From positions 1 through 55,692 of the forward strand of contig JAPKXQ010000101.1 of the NCBI GenBank assembly GCA_026394765.1: a stretch of 55,692 nt of DNA, written 5' to 3'. The position numbers and the translations under genes are program-made. A model generated the notes under the pieces. It worked only from the letters and a program-made list of their open reading frames with translations. It was not told the DNA's origin and did not search any database. The DNA is from Methanomicrobiales archaeon. GTDB taxonomy: Archaea; Halobacteriota; Methanomicrobia; Methanomicrobiales; Methanospirillaceae. Of the stretch, positions 1-9,528 are shown piece after piece (the stretch's first letter is position 1; every line of letters begins with the position of its first letter).

Positions 1-651
1 ACCCTCTTTGAGCGGCTTCGCGAGTACTATGGAGAGGAGATCAAGCTTATCATGGTCGCTTCAAAGGGGCGAAACCTTGGGACCGATGCGGGGTACCCCT
101 TCCACAACGCGGGCCCAGTGCTGGACTACTACGAGAACCACAATGGGGATGCGAATGTGACCGGGGCCTATGCAACCGAAGCTCTAGACCAGTATGCGAA
201 CGACACCCCGTTCTTTGCCTTCTTCCATTTCCGTGACCCCGAAGAGGCGGGCCACCTCTACCGTGAAGGGTCGCCACAGTACCGTGCTGCACTGGTCAGG
301 GTAGATCGCCGGCTCGGCAGGATCGTGGCCAATTTGAAGGCACATGGTCTCCTCGATACAACAGCGGTCTTTGTCACGACCGATCACGGGTTCAACAGGT
401 ACCAACGGACACACCACGGACAGCGGCAGATCTGGTTCGTGGCAGGTGAATCCACAAGCCTTCATGGAGGTGATCAAAAGGACATCGTTCCGACTATCCT
501 GGAGAGGTTTGGGATCGATCAGTCTATATTCTCCCCTCAACTTCCGGGGAGATCACTTTATGTGAGTGCGAGGGGTGACAAGGTCACCGCGAACAGCTTT
601 TCGCTGCTGGTTCCATCCTGGGACCTGTGTATTCACGCATCCCAGAGATGA
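1..651 (+). CDS. Alkaline-phosphatase-superfamily hydrolase, C-terminal part
   Basis: The reading frame is open from base 1, so the N-terminus lies outside the window; about 216 residues are visible. The segment TTDHGF (bases 378-395) followed by a downstream HGGDQKD stretch fits the late metal-binding Asp-His and His of the alkaline phosphatase/sulfatase/phosphoglycerate-mutase superfamily. The stretch VPTILERFGI after it is typical of the family's C-terminal end. Substrate cannot be told: sulfatase, phosphodiesterase and phosphonate-type hydrolases share these motifs and the nucleophile region is missing. An ATG at 52 lies inside conserved-looking sequence and is unlikely to be the real start. 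The gene is followed by about 300 bases without a gene and appears unrelated to the aromatic operon downstream. Confidence 0.8.
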   Translation, partial: TLFERLREYYGEEIKLIMVASKGRNLGTDAGYPFHNAGPVLDYYENHNGDANVTGAYATEALDQYANDTPFFAFFHFRDPEEAGHLYREGSPQYRAALVRVDRRLGRIVANLKAHGLLDTTAVFVTTDHGFNRYQRTHHGQRQIWFVAGESTSLHGGDQKDIVPTILERFGIDQSIFSPQLPGRSLYVSARGDKVTANSFSLLVPSWDLCIHASQR

Positions 652-955
652 GGACTCTGTCCCATCCCAAACCAATATTTTATTGCTGCACACCTCTAAC
701 TCCATTGCAATGCAGGGTGAATGTTTTTTCGCCTGTGAGGGTCTTTACCCCAGATAGTGCACTGATATTCACTATCCCGATTCGCCCGTGCAGCCAGGCA
801 TGCCGGTATGGTGTGTGTGGTTCTTCTATTAGTGCAGGTTTTACAGACCTTGCGGCATTGTTCGGTTTTAACCGCTATCTCTATTATTTTAGCTTCTTCG
901 CCCTCTGAGCCGCGGAATTTCGTGCTCGGATGGTGGGGATGCAGGTGGTACTACA
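652..955. other. Intergenic region with the probable aro operon promoter
   Basis: About 300 bases with no convincing gene. An AT-rich TATA-like stretch (TATTATTTTA, about 884-893) lies 60-70 bases before the first aro start codon and is the best promoter candidate. A GGTGG ribosome-binding sequence lies at about 944-948. Short open frames here lack any recognisable motif. Confidence 0.4.
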
Positions 956-1753
956 ATGAGTGGAAAGGGAATTCGTCTTGAAAGGATCATGGACCGGAAC
1001 ACAGGAAAGACAGTTATCGTCCCTATGGACCATGGGGTCACCAATGGCCCGATTGAAGGGTTAATAGACCTCGGACGGGCCGTGAACATCGTCGCAGACG
1101 GGGGAGCAAACGCCGTTATTGGCCATATCGGGCTCGCACTCCACGGGCACAGGCAGAGGGGGAGGGATATCGGCCTCATCCTCCACTTGTCAGCCTCAAC
1201 TGCGATAGGACCCGACCCCAATGAGAAGGTCCTCGTTAATACAGTGAAAAACGCTATCAGGATGGGCGCTGATGCCGTCTCGATGCATGTGAATATCGGT
1301 GCTGACTCAGAGGCCAGGATGCTTGCAGACCTGGGCATGGTCGCCGTCGAATGTATGGACTGGGGTATGCCGCTCCTCGCTATGATGTATCCCCGTGGAA
1401 AGAAGATACGTGACGAGCATGACGTGGACCATGTCAAGCTTGCAGCACGGGTCGCCGCAGAGCTCGGGGCCGACATCGTCAAGACCGTTTACACCGGGGA
1501 CCCGGACTCTTTCCGGGAGGTGACAAGAGGCTGTCCTGTACCGGTGGTCGTTGCCGGTGGCTCAAAGACAGATGATCGGGAGACCTTGACACTCATTGTC
1601 GGTGCCATGGAAGCAGGTGCTGCAGGCATCTCAATTGGGCGCAATGCCTTCCAGCACCAGGCACCAGACCGATTCATCCAGGCTGCTGCTGCTATCGTTC
1701 ATGGTGGCAAAACCGTTGATGACGCGATGAGACTGCTAACTGCCAGTAATTGA
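956..1753 (+). CDS. 2-amino-3,7-dideoxy-D-threo-hept-6-ulosonate (ADH) synthase, AroA'
   Basis: Class I DhnA-family aldolase, 265 residues. In archaea without the DAHP route the enzyme makes ADH from a 6-deoxy-5-ketofructose phosphate and aspartate semialdehyde, the first step towards 3-dehydroquinate. Visible family features are [13 protein letters not shown] near the N-terminus, MMYPRG and [10 protein letters not shown]. The catalytic Asp, Tyr and Schiff-base Lys fall at D25, Y145 and K176, the spacing I recall for the Methanocaldococcus enzyme (D33, Y153, K184). First gene of the aromatic operon, with a GGTGG ribosome-binding site 5-7 bases upstream. The next gene is a paralog; I assign ADH synthase here because GVTNGPI and [11 protein letters not shown] match the characterised enzyme more closely. 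The other copy could share or divide the role. Confidence 0.85.
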   Translation: MSGKGIRLERIMDRNTGKTVIVPMDHGVTNGPIEGLIDLGRAVNIVADGGANAVIGHIGLALHGHRQRGRDIGLILHLSASTAIGPDPNEKVLVNTVKNAIRMGADAVSMHVNIGADSEARMLADLGMVAVECMDWGMPLLAMMYPRGKKIRDEHDVDHVKLAARVAAELGADIVKTVYTGDPDSFREVTRGCPVPVVVAGGSKTDDRETLTLIVGAMEAGAAGISIGRNAFQHQAPDRFIQAAAAIVHGGKTVDDAMRLLTASN

Positions 1754-1768
1754 AAGGAGGAATAAACA

Positions 1769-2554
1769 ATGATTGGAAAACAGATCCGTCTTGAAAGGAT
1801 CATGAACCGGAACACCGGAAAGACCGTTATTGTCCCCATGGACCATGGGTTCACCCTCGGCCAGATCGAGGGACTGCTGAACATGACTAAGATTGTCTCT
1901 GAGGTGAGTGAAGGGGGTGCCAATGCGATCGTCCTCCACAAGGGTCTTGTGAGAGGGGGCCACCGGCGGCGCGGGAGAGACATTGGTCTGATCGTCCACC
2001 TATCCGCTTCCACCTCTCTCAACCCGGACCCAAATGACAAGGTCTTGGTCTGCACCGTGGAGGAGGCAGTTGCTCTCGGAGCAGACGGGGTCTCTATCCA
2101 CGTCAACCTCGGGGCCGCAAATGAGTCAGGGATGATAGAATCGGCTGGACAGGTAGTACGGGACTGCAACCGGTGGGGGATCCCGCTCCTTGTGATGATC
2201 TACCCCCGCGGAAAAGGGATAGACCCGAACTCACCCGCAACAGTGGGCCACTGTGTCAGGGTTGCCGAGGAGCTCGGTGCAGACCTGATCAAGACCAACT
2301 ACACTGGTGACCCTTCCTCGTTTGCAAAGATAACCGCGGCATGTTCAGTACCGGTCCTGATCGCAGGCGGAGAGAAGATCGGGGACCTCGAGACCCTGGA
2401 GATCATCCGTGAGTCTATCGGTGCGGGCGGGTCCGGGGTCTGTCTGGGAAGAAATGCCTTCCAGAGGGAGGACCCACGGTCCTTTATCGAGGTGCTCTAC
2501 AAGGTCGTCCATGAGGGTGTGGAGCCCGCCAGGGCCCTTAGGAGAGGTCAATGA
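1769..2554 (+). CDS. Second DhnA-family aldolase (ADH synthase paralog or sugar-phosphate aldolase)
   Basis: 261 residues, about half identical to the preceding protein along its whole length. It keeps the same catalytic positions: D25 in PMDHG, Y145 in MIYPRG and Schiff-base K175 in LIKTNYTGD. Archaea commonly carry two DhnA-like enzymes: one is ADH synthase, the other a fructose-bisphosphate/methylglyoxal aldolase that supplies the deoxyketohexose phosphate substrate. Sitting in the operon, this copy could make that substrate; that is inference. It has the best ribosome-binding site of the operon (GGAGG, 11 bases before ATG), suggesting high expression. Its last four bases overlap the start of the next gene (ATGA). 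Confidence 0.8.
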   Translation: MIGKQIRLERIMNRNTGKTVIVPMDHGFTLGQIEGLLNMTKIVSEVSEGGANAIVLHKGLVRGGHRRRGRDIGLIVHLSASTSLNPDPNDKVLVCTVEEAVALGADGVSIHVNLGAANESGMIESAGQVVRDCNRWGIPLLVMIYPRGKGIDPNSPATVGHCVRVAEELGADLIKTNYTGDPSSFAKITAACSVPVLIAGGEKIGDLETLEIIRESIGAGGSGVCLGRNAFQREDPRSFIEVLYKVVHEGVEPARALRRGQ

Positions 2555-3537
2555 AGGAGTTCTGGGTTGATATCAGGCCCTGGCGCAAGGAAGCAGCAAC
2601 CGCAGCACTCGAGAGCGGGGCAACTGCCCTGATGGTTGACTCCCCTGCCATGGCAAAGGCACTTGGCCGGATAAAGACTATCGGGGCTGATGGAGACCTT
2701 GTTCCTGGACGCGACGTCTTTATGTGCGAGATAGCCGGGACCGAGGACCAGGAACGCGCAATCGAATGCGCCCGTGAGGGTTATGTCGTGGTCAGGACCA
2801 AAGACTGGACCGTCATCCCGCTCGAAAACCTGGTCTCGAGGTCCTCGCGAGTCATCTCGGCGGTAAAGACTGCGGCTGATGCGAAGATGGCACTGGGGGT
2901 CCTTGAGCAGGGGACTGCAGGGGTCTTTCTTGAAAGTAGTGACCCTGCTGTTATCAGGGAGGTAGGAGCGGTTGTCCACCACTCTCTCGGTACGACACCC
3001 CTCGTCTCTTTTACGGTCACCACCGTGACCCAGCTCGGTCTCGGGGACCGGGTCTGCGTCGATACCTGCACGATGATGGGAGAGGGGGAGGGTATGCTGA
3101 TCGGGAACACCTCTTCAGCCTTCCTCCTCGTCCATGCCGAGACCCTCGAGAACCCCTACGTCGCTCCACGCCCCTTCCGGGTGAACGGTGGTGCGGTGCA
3201 TGCTTATATCCTCTGTCCGGGTGGGAAGACCTCGTACCTCTCAGAACTGAAGGCAGGCGACGGGGTCCTCACCATTAGAGCAGATGGCTCCCAGGACGAG
3301 GCCTATGTGGGAAGGGTCAAGATCGAGCGCCGCCCCCTCCTCCTTGTCGAGGCAGAGGGGGAGAATGGGCCAGTCTCTCTGGTCCTCCAGAACGCCGAGA
3401 CGATCCGCCTCGTCAGAGATGACAGAACAGCGGTGTCGGTCGTCTCATTATCCCCAGGGGACCGTGTCCTCGGCGCAGTGACAGAAGGGGGACGTCACTT
3501 CGGATTTGCAGTCAGGGAGCGAATTGTGGAGCGGTGA
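2551..3537 (+). CDS. 3-dehydroquinate synthase II (AroB')
   Basis: 328 residues, the usual size of this archaeal family, which is unrelated to bacterial AroB. It oxidatively deaminates and cyclises ADH to 3-dehydroquinate with NAD. The N-terminus KEFWVDIRPW and the stretch GLGDRVCVDTCTMM followed by GEGMLIGNTSS are characteristic of the family, as is the C-terminal beta-rich half. It starts within the stop of the preceding aldolase (ATGA overlap), consistent with translational coupling to the enzyme that supplies its substrate. Confidence 0.93.
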   Translation: MKEFWVDIRPWRKEAATAALESGATALMVDSPAMAKALGRIKTIGADGDLVPGRDVFMCEIAGTEDQERAIECAREGYVVVRTKDWTVIPLENLVSRSSRVISAVKTAADAKMALGVLEQGTAGVFLESSDPAVIREVGAVVHHSLGTTPLVSFTVTTVTQLGLGDRVCVDTCTMMGEGEGMLIGNTSSAFLLVHAETLENPYVAPRPFRVNGGAVHAYILCPGGKTSYLSELKAGDGVLTIRADGSQDEAYVGRVKIERRPLLLVEAEGENGPVSLVLQNAETIRLVRDDRTAVSVVSLSPGDRVLGAVTEGGRHFGFAVRERIVER

Positions 3538-3543
3538 GATGCG

Positions 3544-4368
3544 ATGCGGATAGGTATCATCGGCGGAAACGGGGGCATGGGCTCCCTGTTTTTTGGTGTT
3601 TTTGCACGAGCAGGTCATGAGGTCCTTATATCAGGGCGAAAGACCCCGGAGGTGACAGACGAGATAGTCGCGACATGCGATATCGTCATGGTATCAGTCC
3701 CTATCCATGCAACAGTCCCACTCATCGAGGCGATCGCTCCCTCGCTCACCCCAGGCCAGGTCCTCTGCGACCTCACATCCTTAAAAGTCGCTCCGGTCCG
3801 CGCTATGCTGGCGTCCCCAGCCAAAGTGATCGGTCTCCACCCGATGTTTGGGCCTTCGGCTCCCACCATTGCCGGTCAGACCGTGGTCCTCACCCCTGCA
3901 CGGTGTGACGATCACGTAGTTGAGTTCTTTACTAACCTCCTGCAGCGGGAGGGAGCGCAGGTCACGATTACGACTCCACAACACCACGATGCGATGATGG
4001 CCATTGTCCAGGGGCTCACCCATTTCGTCACTCTGACTGTGGCAGAGACTGTCCGGAGGCTCGGTATCCCTCCCAAAGAGACGCTACCTTTCATGAGCCC
4101 GGTCTATAGGATCGAGATGGGGATGGTTGGCAGGCTGCTCTCTCAGGACCCGGTCCTCTACTATGATATCCTGCATGGCAACCCCCAAGTTCCCAATGTC
4201 CTATCCACCTACCTAGATGCTGCCTGCTCGCTCCAGAGAGGGATCACCACGAGAGATGCACAAGAGTTCGTTGATACCTTCCGCAGCGATGCTGCATTCT
4301 TCGGGGATTACTGCGCAAGGGCAATGCGCGAGACAGACCAGATCATCGCCGGGATGGTGCGGGGATGA
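3544..4368 (+). CDS. tyrA: Prephenate dehydrogenase
   Basis: 274 residues, a short archaeal-type TyrA with no fused chorismate mutase or ACT domain. An N-terminal Rossmann fold shows IGIIGGNGGMG for NAD(P) binding. The catalytic His lies in GLHPMFGP, and the C-terminal half is the helical dimerisation domain. It converts prephenate to 4-hydroxyphenylpyruvate for tyrosine. The gene lies six bases after aroB' and overlaps pheA by four bases. No chorismate mutase gene is visible in the operon, so prephenate must be made by an enzyme encoded elsewhere. Confidence 0.92.
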   Translation: MRIGIIGGNGGMGSLFFGVFARAGHEVLISGRKTPEVTDEIVATCDIVMVSVPIHATVPLIEAIAPSLTPGQVLCDLTSLKVAPVRAMLASPAKVIGLHPMFGPSAPTIAGQTVVLTPARCDDHVVEFFTNLLQREGAQVTITTPQHHDAMMAIVQGLTHFVTLTVAETVRRLGIPPKETLPFMSPVYRIEMGMVGRLLSQDPVLYYDILHGNPQVPNVLSTYLDAACSLQRGITTRDAQEFVDTFRSDAAFFGDYCARAMRETDQIIAGMVRG

Positions 4369-5162
4369 AGGTCGGCGCCCTTGGACCCGAGGGGACGTTC
4401 AGCCACGAAGTGGCGGTCAGGATCAACCATGGTGAGGTCCTCCTCTTCCCCACAGTCCACCGTATCTTTGCAGAAGTAGCGGAAGGTTCGATCGAGGAGG
4501 GTTTAGTCCCGTTGGAGAACAGTGACGCGGGAGGGGTGGGACCTACCCTGGATGCGCTGCTCAGGCATTCAGTCTCCATCACCGGCGAGGTCTATTTCCA
4601 GGTCCACCACCACCTCGCTGCGTTCTCTCCTCCCGGCGCCCTCACAACCCTCTATGTTCATCCCCAGACTCATGAACAGTGCAGCGGCATCATCGAGTCA
4701 CTGGGGCTTCCTGTGGTTCATACCGCGAGCAATGCTGCGTCCGCAATGAAACTTCAGGAAGACAGAACTGCAGCAGCGATCGTCTCTCGGTTGGCGGCCA
4801 AAATCTATAAGATCCCTATCATCAGGGAGCATGTTGAGAATAACCCCCATAATACCACCCGCTTCATCGTGATCTCGAAGGGTGAAGGGCAAGGGACCAA
4901 GGCAAGCATCATCGCTGACCCTGGCACCGACCGCACTGGCCTCCTCCACGAGATGCTGGGTGTCTTCGCACGGCGGCGGATCAACCTCAGCCGTATCGAG
5001 TCGCGCCCCGCAGGGAGGGGCATTGGGACATACCTCTTCTTCATCGATATCGACCTTGCACCTGGGTGGGAGGGTGCCATCGCAGAACTGCAAAAGATTG
5101 CCTTTGTCAGGTGGCTCGGTGCGTACAACCGACTGGAGGTGCAGAATGGAGAAGACGCCTGA
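4365..5162 (+). CDS. pheA: Prephenate dehydratase with ACT domain
   Basis: 265 residues. The catalytic domain opens with LGPEGTFSHEVA and carries the family's TRF motif in NPHNTTRFIVIS, about residue 165. A C-terminal ACT domain follows (about 182-260) with GLLHEMLGVF and ESRP, the motifs that bind phenylalanine for feedback inhibition. It makes phenylpyruvate from prephenate. It overlaps tyrA by four bases at its start and aroA by 17 bases at its end, so the tyrosine and phenylalanine branches are embedded inside the common-pathway operon. Confidence 0.94.
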   Translation: MKVGALGPEGTFSHEVAVRINHGEVLLFPTVHRIFAEVAEGSIEEGLVPLENSDAGGVGPTLDALLRHSVSITGEVYFQVHHHLAAFSPPGALTTLYVHPQTHEQCSGIIESLGLPVVHTASNAASAMKLQEDRTAAAIVSRLAAKIYKIPIIREHVENNPHNTTRFIVISKGEGQGTKASIIADPGTDRTGLLHEMLGVFARRRINLSRIESRPAGRGIGTYLFFIDIDLAPGWEGAIAELQKIAFVRWLGAYNRLEVQNGEDA

Positions 5163-6414
5163 CCGCGTGGGTCCCTTGGACGCCTCCTTTGTCGCACCGC
5201 CCTCCAAGAGCTATTCGCACCGGGCCATCATTGCTGCGGCACTCGCAGATGGGAGGTCAGTGATAAGAGACCCCCTCTATGCGAAGGACACAGACGTGAC
5301 CGTCTCTGCCCTGCAGGCGCTTGGGGCTGTGATCAGTTGGGGTAAAAACAGTATCACCGTGGAAGGGACGGGTGGGGCGCTTCATGCTGACGAGGGGCTC
5401 GTCCTGGACATGGGGGACTCAGGGACGAGCCTGCGCCTCTGCACCACCCTCGCCCTCCTCGCGGGAAGCCCGGTAGTAGTGACTGGTAGTGCGAGGATGC
5501 AGGAACGTCCGGTAGGGCCACTGGTAAAGGCTCTGAACGCGATCGGGGGCAGGGTGCAGTTCCTGGGAAGGGATGGTTTTCCACCTGTCCGGGTTGCAGG
5601 TTCGCTGCAGGGTGGGCACACCAGTGTGGACGCATCAGTGAGCAGTCAGTTCGTTTCTTCGCTCCTCCTTGCCGCACCATACGGTGCGCATGATACTACC
5701 ATCACGATCCCCGCCGCCCCGGTCTCGCGGACCTACCTCGACATCACGACCGATCTGATGACGTCCTTCGGGGTCCAGGTTGCATCTCATCAGTACCATG
5801 AGTATTCTGTCAGGGCCGGGCAGCACTACCTGGCGAGGGAGTATGCCATCGAGGGTGACTACTCATCAGCTTCCTACTTCTTTGCCCTGGCTGCCGTGTG
5901 TGGCGGCAGGGTGGAGGTGAAAAACCTCAGACCTGACTCATTGCAGGGAGATCGGCAGTTCCTCGACTTCCTGGCCAGGATGGGGTGCCAGGTGAGCGAG
6001 AAGGGGAGATCAATAGTGGTAGAGCGGGTACGCCCGCTCACTGGGACCACCGCAGACATGTCGTCCTGCCCTGATACTGTACAGACTCTTGCAGTCGTGG
6101 CCGCGTGTGCAAAAACTCCGTCCGTTATTACCGGGATAGCTCACCTCCGCCATAAAGAGAGTGACCGCATCGCTGCGATCGCCACTCACCTCAACAAAAT
6201 GGGGGGCTCTGTTGCGGTAGAAGACGACACCCTCACCATACAACCCCGACCGCTCAATGGCACCGTGGTCGACCCTGCCCGCGACCACCGGACCGCGATG
6301 TCGTTTGCAGTGCTCGGCCTCGCCATCGGGGGGGTCACGATCACCGGCGCAGAGTGTGTGGACAAGTCCTTCCCTGGTTTCTGGGAGGCTCTCTCCGGGG
6401 TGAGTGCCCCTTGA
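5146..6414 (+). CDS. aroA: 3-phosphoshikimate 1-carboxyvinyltransferase (EPSP synthase)
   Basis: 422 residues. It joins phosphoenolpyruvate to shikimate-3-phosphate. Conserved sites: PPSKSYSHRA near residues 18-27 (substrate Lys, Ser, Arg), GDSGTSLRL near 90, LRHKESDR near 333 and DKSFPGFW near 403. The frame is open further upstream, but that part only mirrors pheA. The ATG at 5146 gives a protein starting 17 residues before the first conserved motif, as usual for the family. It overlaps pheA by 17 bases and the kinase-dehydrogenase gene by four. Confidence 0.94.
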   Translation: MEKTPDRVGPLDASFVAPPSKSYSHRAIIAAALADGRSVIRDPLYAKDTDVTVSALQALGAVISWGKNSITVEGTGGALHADEGLVLDMGDSGTSLRLCTTLALLAGSPVVVTGSARMQERPVGPLVKALNAIGGRVQFLGRDGFPPVRVAGSLQGGHTSVDASVSSQFVSSLLLAAPYGAHDTTITIPAAPVSRTYLDITTDLMTSFGVQVASHQYHEYSVRAGQHYLAREYAIEGDYSSASYFFALAAVCGGRVEVKNLRPDSLQGDRQFLDFLARMGCQVSEKGRSIVVERVRPLTGTTADMSSCPDTVQTLAVVAACAKTPSVITGIAHLRHKESDRIAAIATHLNKMGGSVAVEDDTLTIQPRPLNGTVVDPARDHRTAMSFAVLGLAIGGVTITGAECVDKSFPGFWEALSGVSAP

Positions 6415-7760
6415 GGGTGGTCCTCACAGGGTTTCGGGGAACCGGGAAGAGCGCAGTGGGCAGGTGCCTGTCCTTCCGCCTCGGGCTGCCGCTCTTCGAG
6501 ACAGACCGGATGATCGAGGAGGAATCAGGAGAATCCATCCCTGCTATCTTTGCGTCACGGGGTGAGGCACACTTCCGGGCACTGGAGCGCGGAGTGGTCG
6601 CAGGCCTCCCTGCTGACAACTGCGTGGTGAGCACGGGGGGAGGGGCAGTCCTTGACCCGGTAAATGTCGCAGCTATCAGGAGGGGAAGCACGGTCTTTCT
6701 CCTCACTGCAGACCCCCAGACCATTGAAGCACGAACCCTTGGTAGTAACCGACCACCTCTCACCACACTCCCGCCACGTGAGGAGGTAGCAGCCCTCCTT
6801 GCGAAACGGAAGAACTCCTACCTCGCAGCCGCAGATTTCTGCCTGGATACGACAGGAAGGGCACCGGGTGAGTCTGCTGATGCACTTCTCTCACTCTTGG
6901 AAGGGGGTGTTGCTGGAGGTGATGATACATCCGGGGCCACGGCGTTCCTCGCGCAGGCTGCTGGCACGGTCTCTTCCAGGACAGGACACCTCACACGCCG
7001 CTATGCGGTGATCGGCAGTCCCTCACGCCATAGCCGGGGTCCGGCCCTCTACACCCACCTCTTTGCAAAGTATGTGCTAGATGCCACGTACACCTGGGTG
7101 GAGTGGCCAGACCTCGCCCGGATCCTAACTCACCTCAGGCACCTCGATTTCCGGGGTATCAGTGTCACAATTCCGTTCAAGGAAGGGGTCGTGCAGGCCG
7201 TCGACGAGCCTGATGACGATGTCATCGCAATAGGGGCAGCAAACACCGTCCTCTTCTGTTGCGGGACCACTTACGCATTCAACACCGACTGGATTGGAGT
7301 GCGTGAACCCCTTGTACACTGCAAGGGTGGCCGCGCAGTGGTGGTCGGTGCAGGAGGCGCCGCAGCGGCAGCGGTCTATGCCCTCCTCGACCTTGGTATG
7401 GACGTGAAGGTTGCAAACCGGACCTATGACCGTGGCGAGCAGCTTGCCACGCGGATGGGGTGCCGTGCCATCCCCCTCCAGGGAATCGGGTCTTCTGCCC
7501 CGGACGTTATCGTGAACGCCACCCCGGTGGGAATGGCACCCGACACTGCAGTACCTTTCGATACGACGATATTGACCCCCGATATGACCGTATTCGACCT
7601 TGTCTACACTCCACCTGATACCCCGCTCATCCGGGCTGCACGTGCGCGGGGCTGTCGTGTCATTCCCGGGACCGAGATGTTCATCCACCAGGCCCGCGCA
7701 CAGTTCAGGCACTTTACAGGGATCGATCTGAGTCCTGACGAGATGAGGGGGGTGATATAA
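6411..7760 (+). CDS. aroKE: Bifunctional shikimate kinase / shikimate dehydrogenase
   Basis: 449 residues from a TTG whose last bases overlap the aroA stop (TTGA); CGGGGTGA lies six bases before it. The frame continues upstream but only inside aroA. Residues 1 to about 170 are a P-loop shikimate kinase of the bacterial type: GFRGTGKS at 7-14, FETDRMIEEESG for shikimate and magnesium, and STGGGAVL. From about residue 196 a complete shikimate dehydrogenase follows: AVIGSPSRHS, the catalytic Lys in TIPFKEG (about 256), Asp in NTDWIG (about 292), VVGAGGAAAAA for NADP and NATPVGM. It performs two steps of the route, in reverse gene order (dehydrogenase acts first). Many archaea instead use an unrelated GHMP-type shikimate kinase. 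Confidence 0.93.
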   Translation: MRVVLTGFRGTGKSAVGRCLSFRLGLPLFETDRMIEEESGESIPAIFASRGEAHFRALERGVVAGLPADNCVVSTGGGAVLDPVNVAAIRRGSTVFLLTADPQTIEARTLGSNRPPLTTLPPREEVAALLAKRKNSYLAAADFCLDTTGRAPGESADALLSLLEGGVAGGDDTSGATAFLAQAAGTVSSRTGHLTRRYAVIGSPSRHSRGPALYTHLFAKYVLDATYTWVEWPDLARILTHLRHLDFRGISVTIPFKEGVVQAVDEPDDDVIAIGAANTVLFCCGTTYAFNTDWIGVREPLVHCKGGRAVVVGAGGAAAAAVYALLDLGMDVKVANRTYDRGEQLATRMGCRAIPLQGIGSSAPDVIVNATPVGMAPDTAVPFDTTILTPDMTVFDLVYTPPDTPLIRAARARGCRVIPGTEMFIHQARAQFRHFTGIDLSPDEMRGVI

Positions 7761-8822
7761 GTGAACACCTTTGGGAGAAACTTTCGCTGCACAACCTTTG
7801 GAGAGAGCCACGGCCCGGCACTTGGGGTGGTCATCGATGGCTGCCCTCCAAGGGTCCCTCTGGGAACTGAAGACATTCAGCCCCTCCTGGACCGGCGGCG
7901 CCCGGGACACCATCCCCTAACCTCACCCCGCCACGAGGGCGACAAGGCCCTCCTCCTATCTGGGGTGTTTGAAGGAGTGACGACCGGGGCACCCATCGCA
8001 CTCCTGGTCAGGAACGAGGGTGCCCACTCTAGTGACTATGACGCGATTCGCGAGATCTTCCGGCCCGGTCACGCCGACTTCACGTACGCCGCGAAGTATG
8101 GGGTGCGCGATCACCGGGGGGGTGGGCGCAGCTCAGGAAGGGAGACGGTCGGCCGAGTGGCGGCCGGTGCGGTGGCGATGAAGTGCCTCGCCCTCCATGG
8201 GGTGACTGTCACTTCCAGTCTCCTTGAGGTCCATGGTGTGAGGGGCGCTGCAGAGATGGAGAGAGAGATAGCGGAGGCGAAGGCAGCGGATGACTCAGTG
8301 GGGGGGGTTGTGGAGGTGAAAGCCCTCGGCTGCCCTGCCGGTCTTGGTGACCCGGTCGCCGGAAAGCTCGATGCAGATATAGCCGCGGCCATGATGGGGA
8401 TAGGGGCGGTGAAAGGGGTCGAAATCGGGGATGGGTTCTCTGCCGCGAGGTGCCTGGGAAGCGAGCACAATGACCCTATGACCCCGGGCGGGTTCCTCTC
8501 GAACCATGCAGGGGGGATCCTTGGTGGGATCAGCACCGGGCAGGAGATCGTGGTACGGATTGCGGTCAAGCCGACCCCCTCCATCGCAAGGCCCCAACAG
8601 TCGGTTGATATCCATGGGAGTGCGAGGTCTGTCTTGGTTTCGGGGCGTCATGACCCCTCAATCGTGCTCAGGATCCCTCCCGTAGCAGAAGCGATGCTTG
8701 CCCTGGTCCTGATAGATGCACTCCTTGGGCAACTACAGTGCAGGGCTTTTCATGACCAATCTGCCCTTGGATTCGACCTACCTGTCTTTCCAAAGAGAGA
8801 CCATATGAGTGATACCCTATGA
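7761..8822 (+). CDS. aroC: Chorismate synthase
   Basis: 353 residues from a GTG directly after the preceding stop codon; GGGGGGTGATATAA supplies the ribosome-binding site. It opens with the family signature [17 protein letters not shown] and retains [13 protein letters not shown] and QSVDIHG. It eliminates phosphate from EPSP using reduced FMN to give chorismate. It ends in an ATGA overlap with the lipoprotein gene. It is slightly shorter than most bacterial AroC but complete by motif content. Confidence 0.95.
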   Translation: MNTFGRNFRCTTFGESHGPALGVVIDGCPPRVPLGTEDIQPLLDRRRPGHHPLTSPRHEGDKALLLSGVFEGVTTGAPIALLVRNEGAHSSDYDAIREIFRPGHADFTYAAKYGVRDHRGGGRSSGRETVGRVAAGAVAMKCLALHGVTVTSSLLEVHGVRGAAEMEREIAEAKAADDSVGGVVEVKALGCPAGLGDPVAGKLDADIAAAMMGIGAVKGVEIGDGFSAARCLGSEHNDPMTPGGFLSNHAGGILGGISTGQEIVVRIAVKPTPSIARPQQSVDIHGSARSVLVSGRHDPSIVLRIPPVAEAMLALVLIDALLGQLQCRAFHDQSALGFDLPVFPKRDHMSDTL

Positions 8823-9256
8823 TCTGGCGAGAGTTTCGTAACCTGGGACTTGCACTTGTGCTCGCTGCCCTGCTCGTGTCTGCCGGTTGCCTTGGGACCT
8901 TAAGCGATAGTAGCGGCGGGGAGACCTGCAGCACCGGGGGTGGGGGGTCGGTCAACGCCACAGGGGATAGAGGTGTGGTCTGTGCAGCCATCATCGATCA
9001 CGACACAGACTGGTCAATTGCCCGTGGCTGCACCTGGACAATCAGGTACCAGGTCGCAAACATCGGAGATATTCCGGCCAGAAATGTCAGGGTGAACATC
9101 GCCCTGGTCACAGCTGGAAAAGACGTGGTGAGGGATGCACGGACAATCTATGTAGGAGCCCTCATGCCCGGAGAGTCGCGGGTGGTAGCAGCTGATCTCG
9201 ATGGAGAGTGCTTAGAGGATTACACCTCCCGCGCGGTGGTCACCACAGGGGAATAG
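8819..9256 (+). CDS. Small lipoprotein with a CARDB-like domain
   Basis: 145 residues. The N-terminus has a short positive patch, a hydrophobic stretch (about residues 8-20) and a lipobox LVSAGC with Cys24, so it should be exported and lipid-anchored outside the membrane. A Gly/Ser-rich linker follows. Residues 60-140 ([28 protein letters not shown]) look like a CARDB/Ig-like beta-sandwich as found in many archaeal surface proteins. Its start codon overlaps the aroC stop (ATGA), so it is probably the last gene of the aro transcript, although nothing links it to aromatic synthesis. Confidence 0.8.
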   Translation: MIWREFRNLGLALVLAALLVSAGCLGTLSDSSGGETCSTGGGGSVNATGDRGVVCAAIIDHDTDWSIARGCTWTIRYQVANIGDIPARNVRVNIALVTAGKDVVRDARTIYVGALMPGESRVVAADLDGECLEDYTSRAVVTTGE

Positions 9257-9528
9257 GTCTCCAAAACAGATATTTCATCAAGGTAAGATCGTTGGAATAA
9301 GGACGAGGGCAGATATTATGAGATTAATAGTGGAAAAAGCCATCTTGACGTCCGTTTCGACGGTTTCTCTGCATTTGCCATGATGCTTCCCGTGGTGAGA
9401 GTTTTATGTCCCCACCTCACGAATGAAGTGGCTCCTGCACATCTCCGGGACCTCCTCCCATGGGGGTCACCTGACCGAGTTACTTTTTTCCTCTGACCCC
9501 CAGTCTTGTGTGAGAGGAGAGAGAGACT

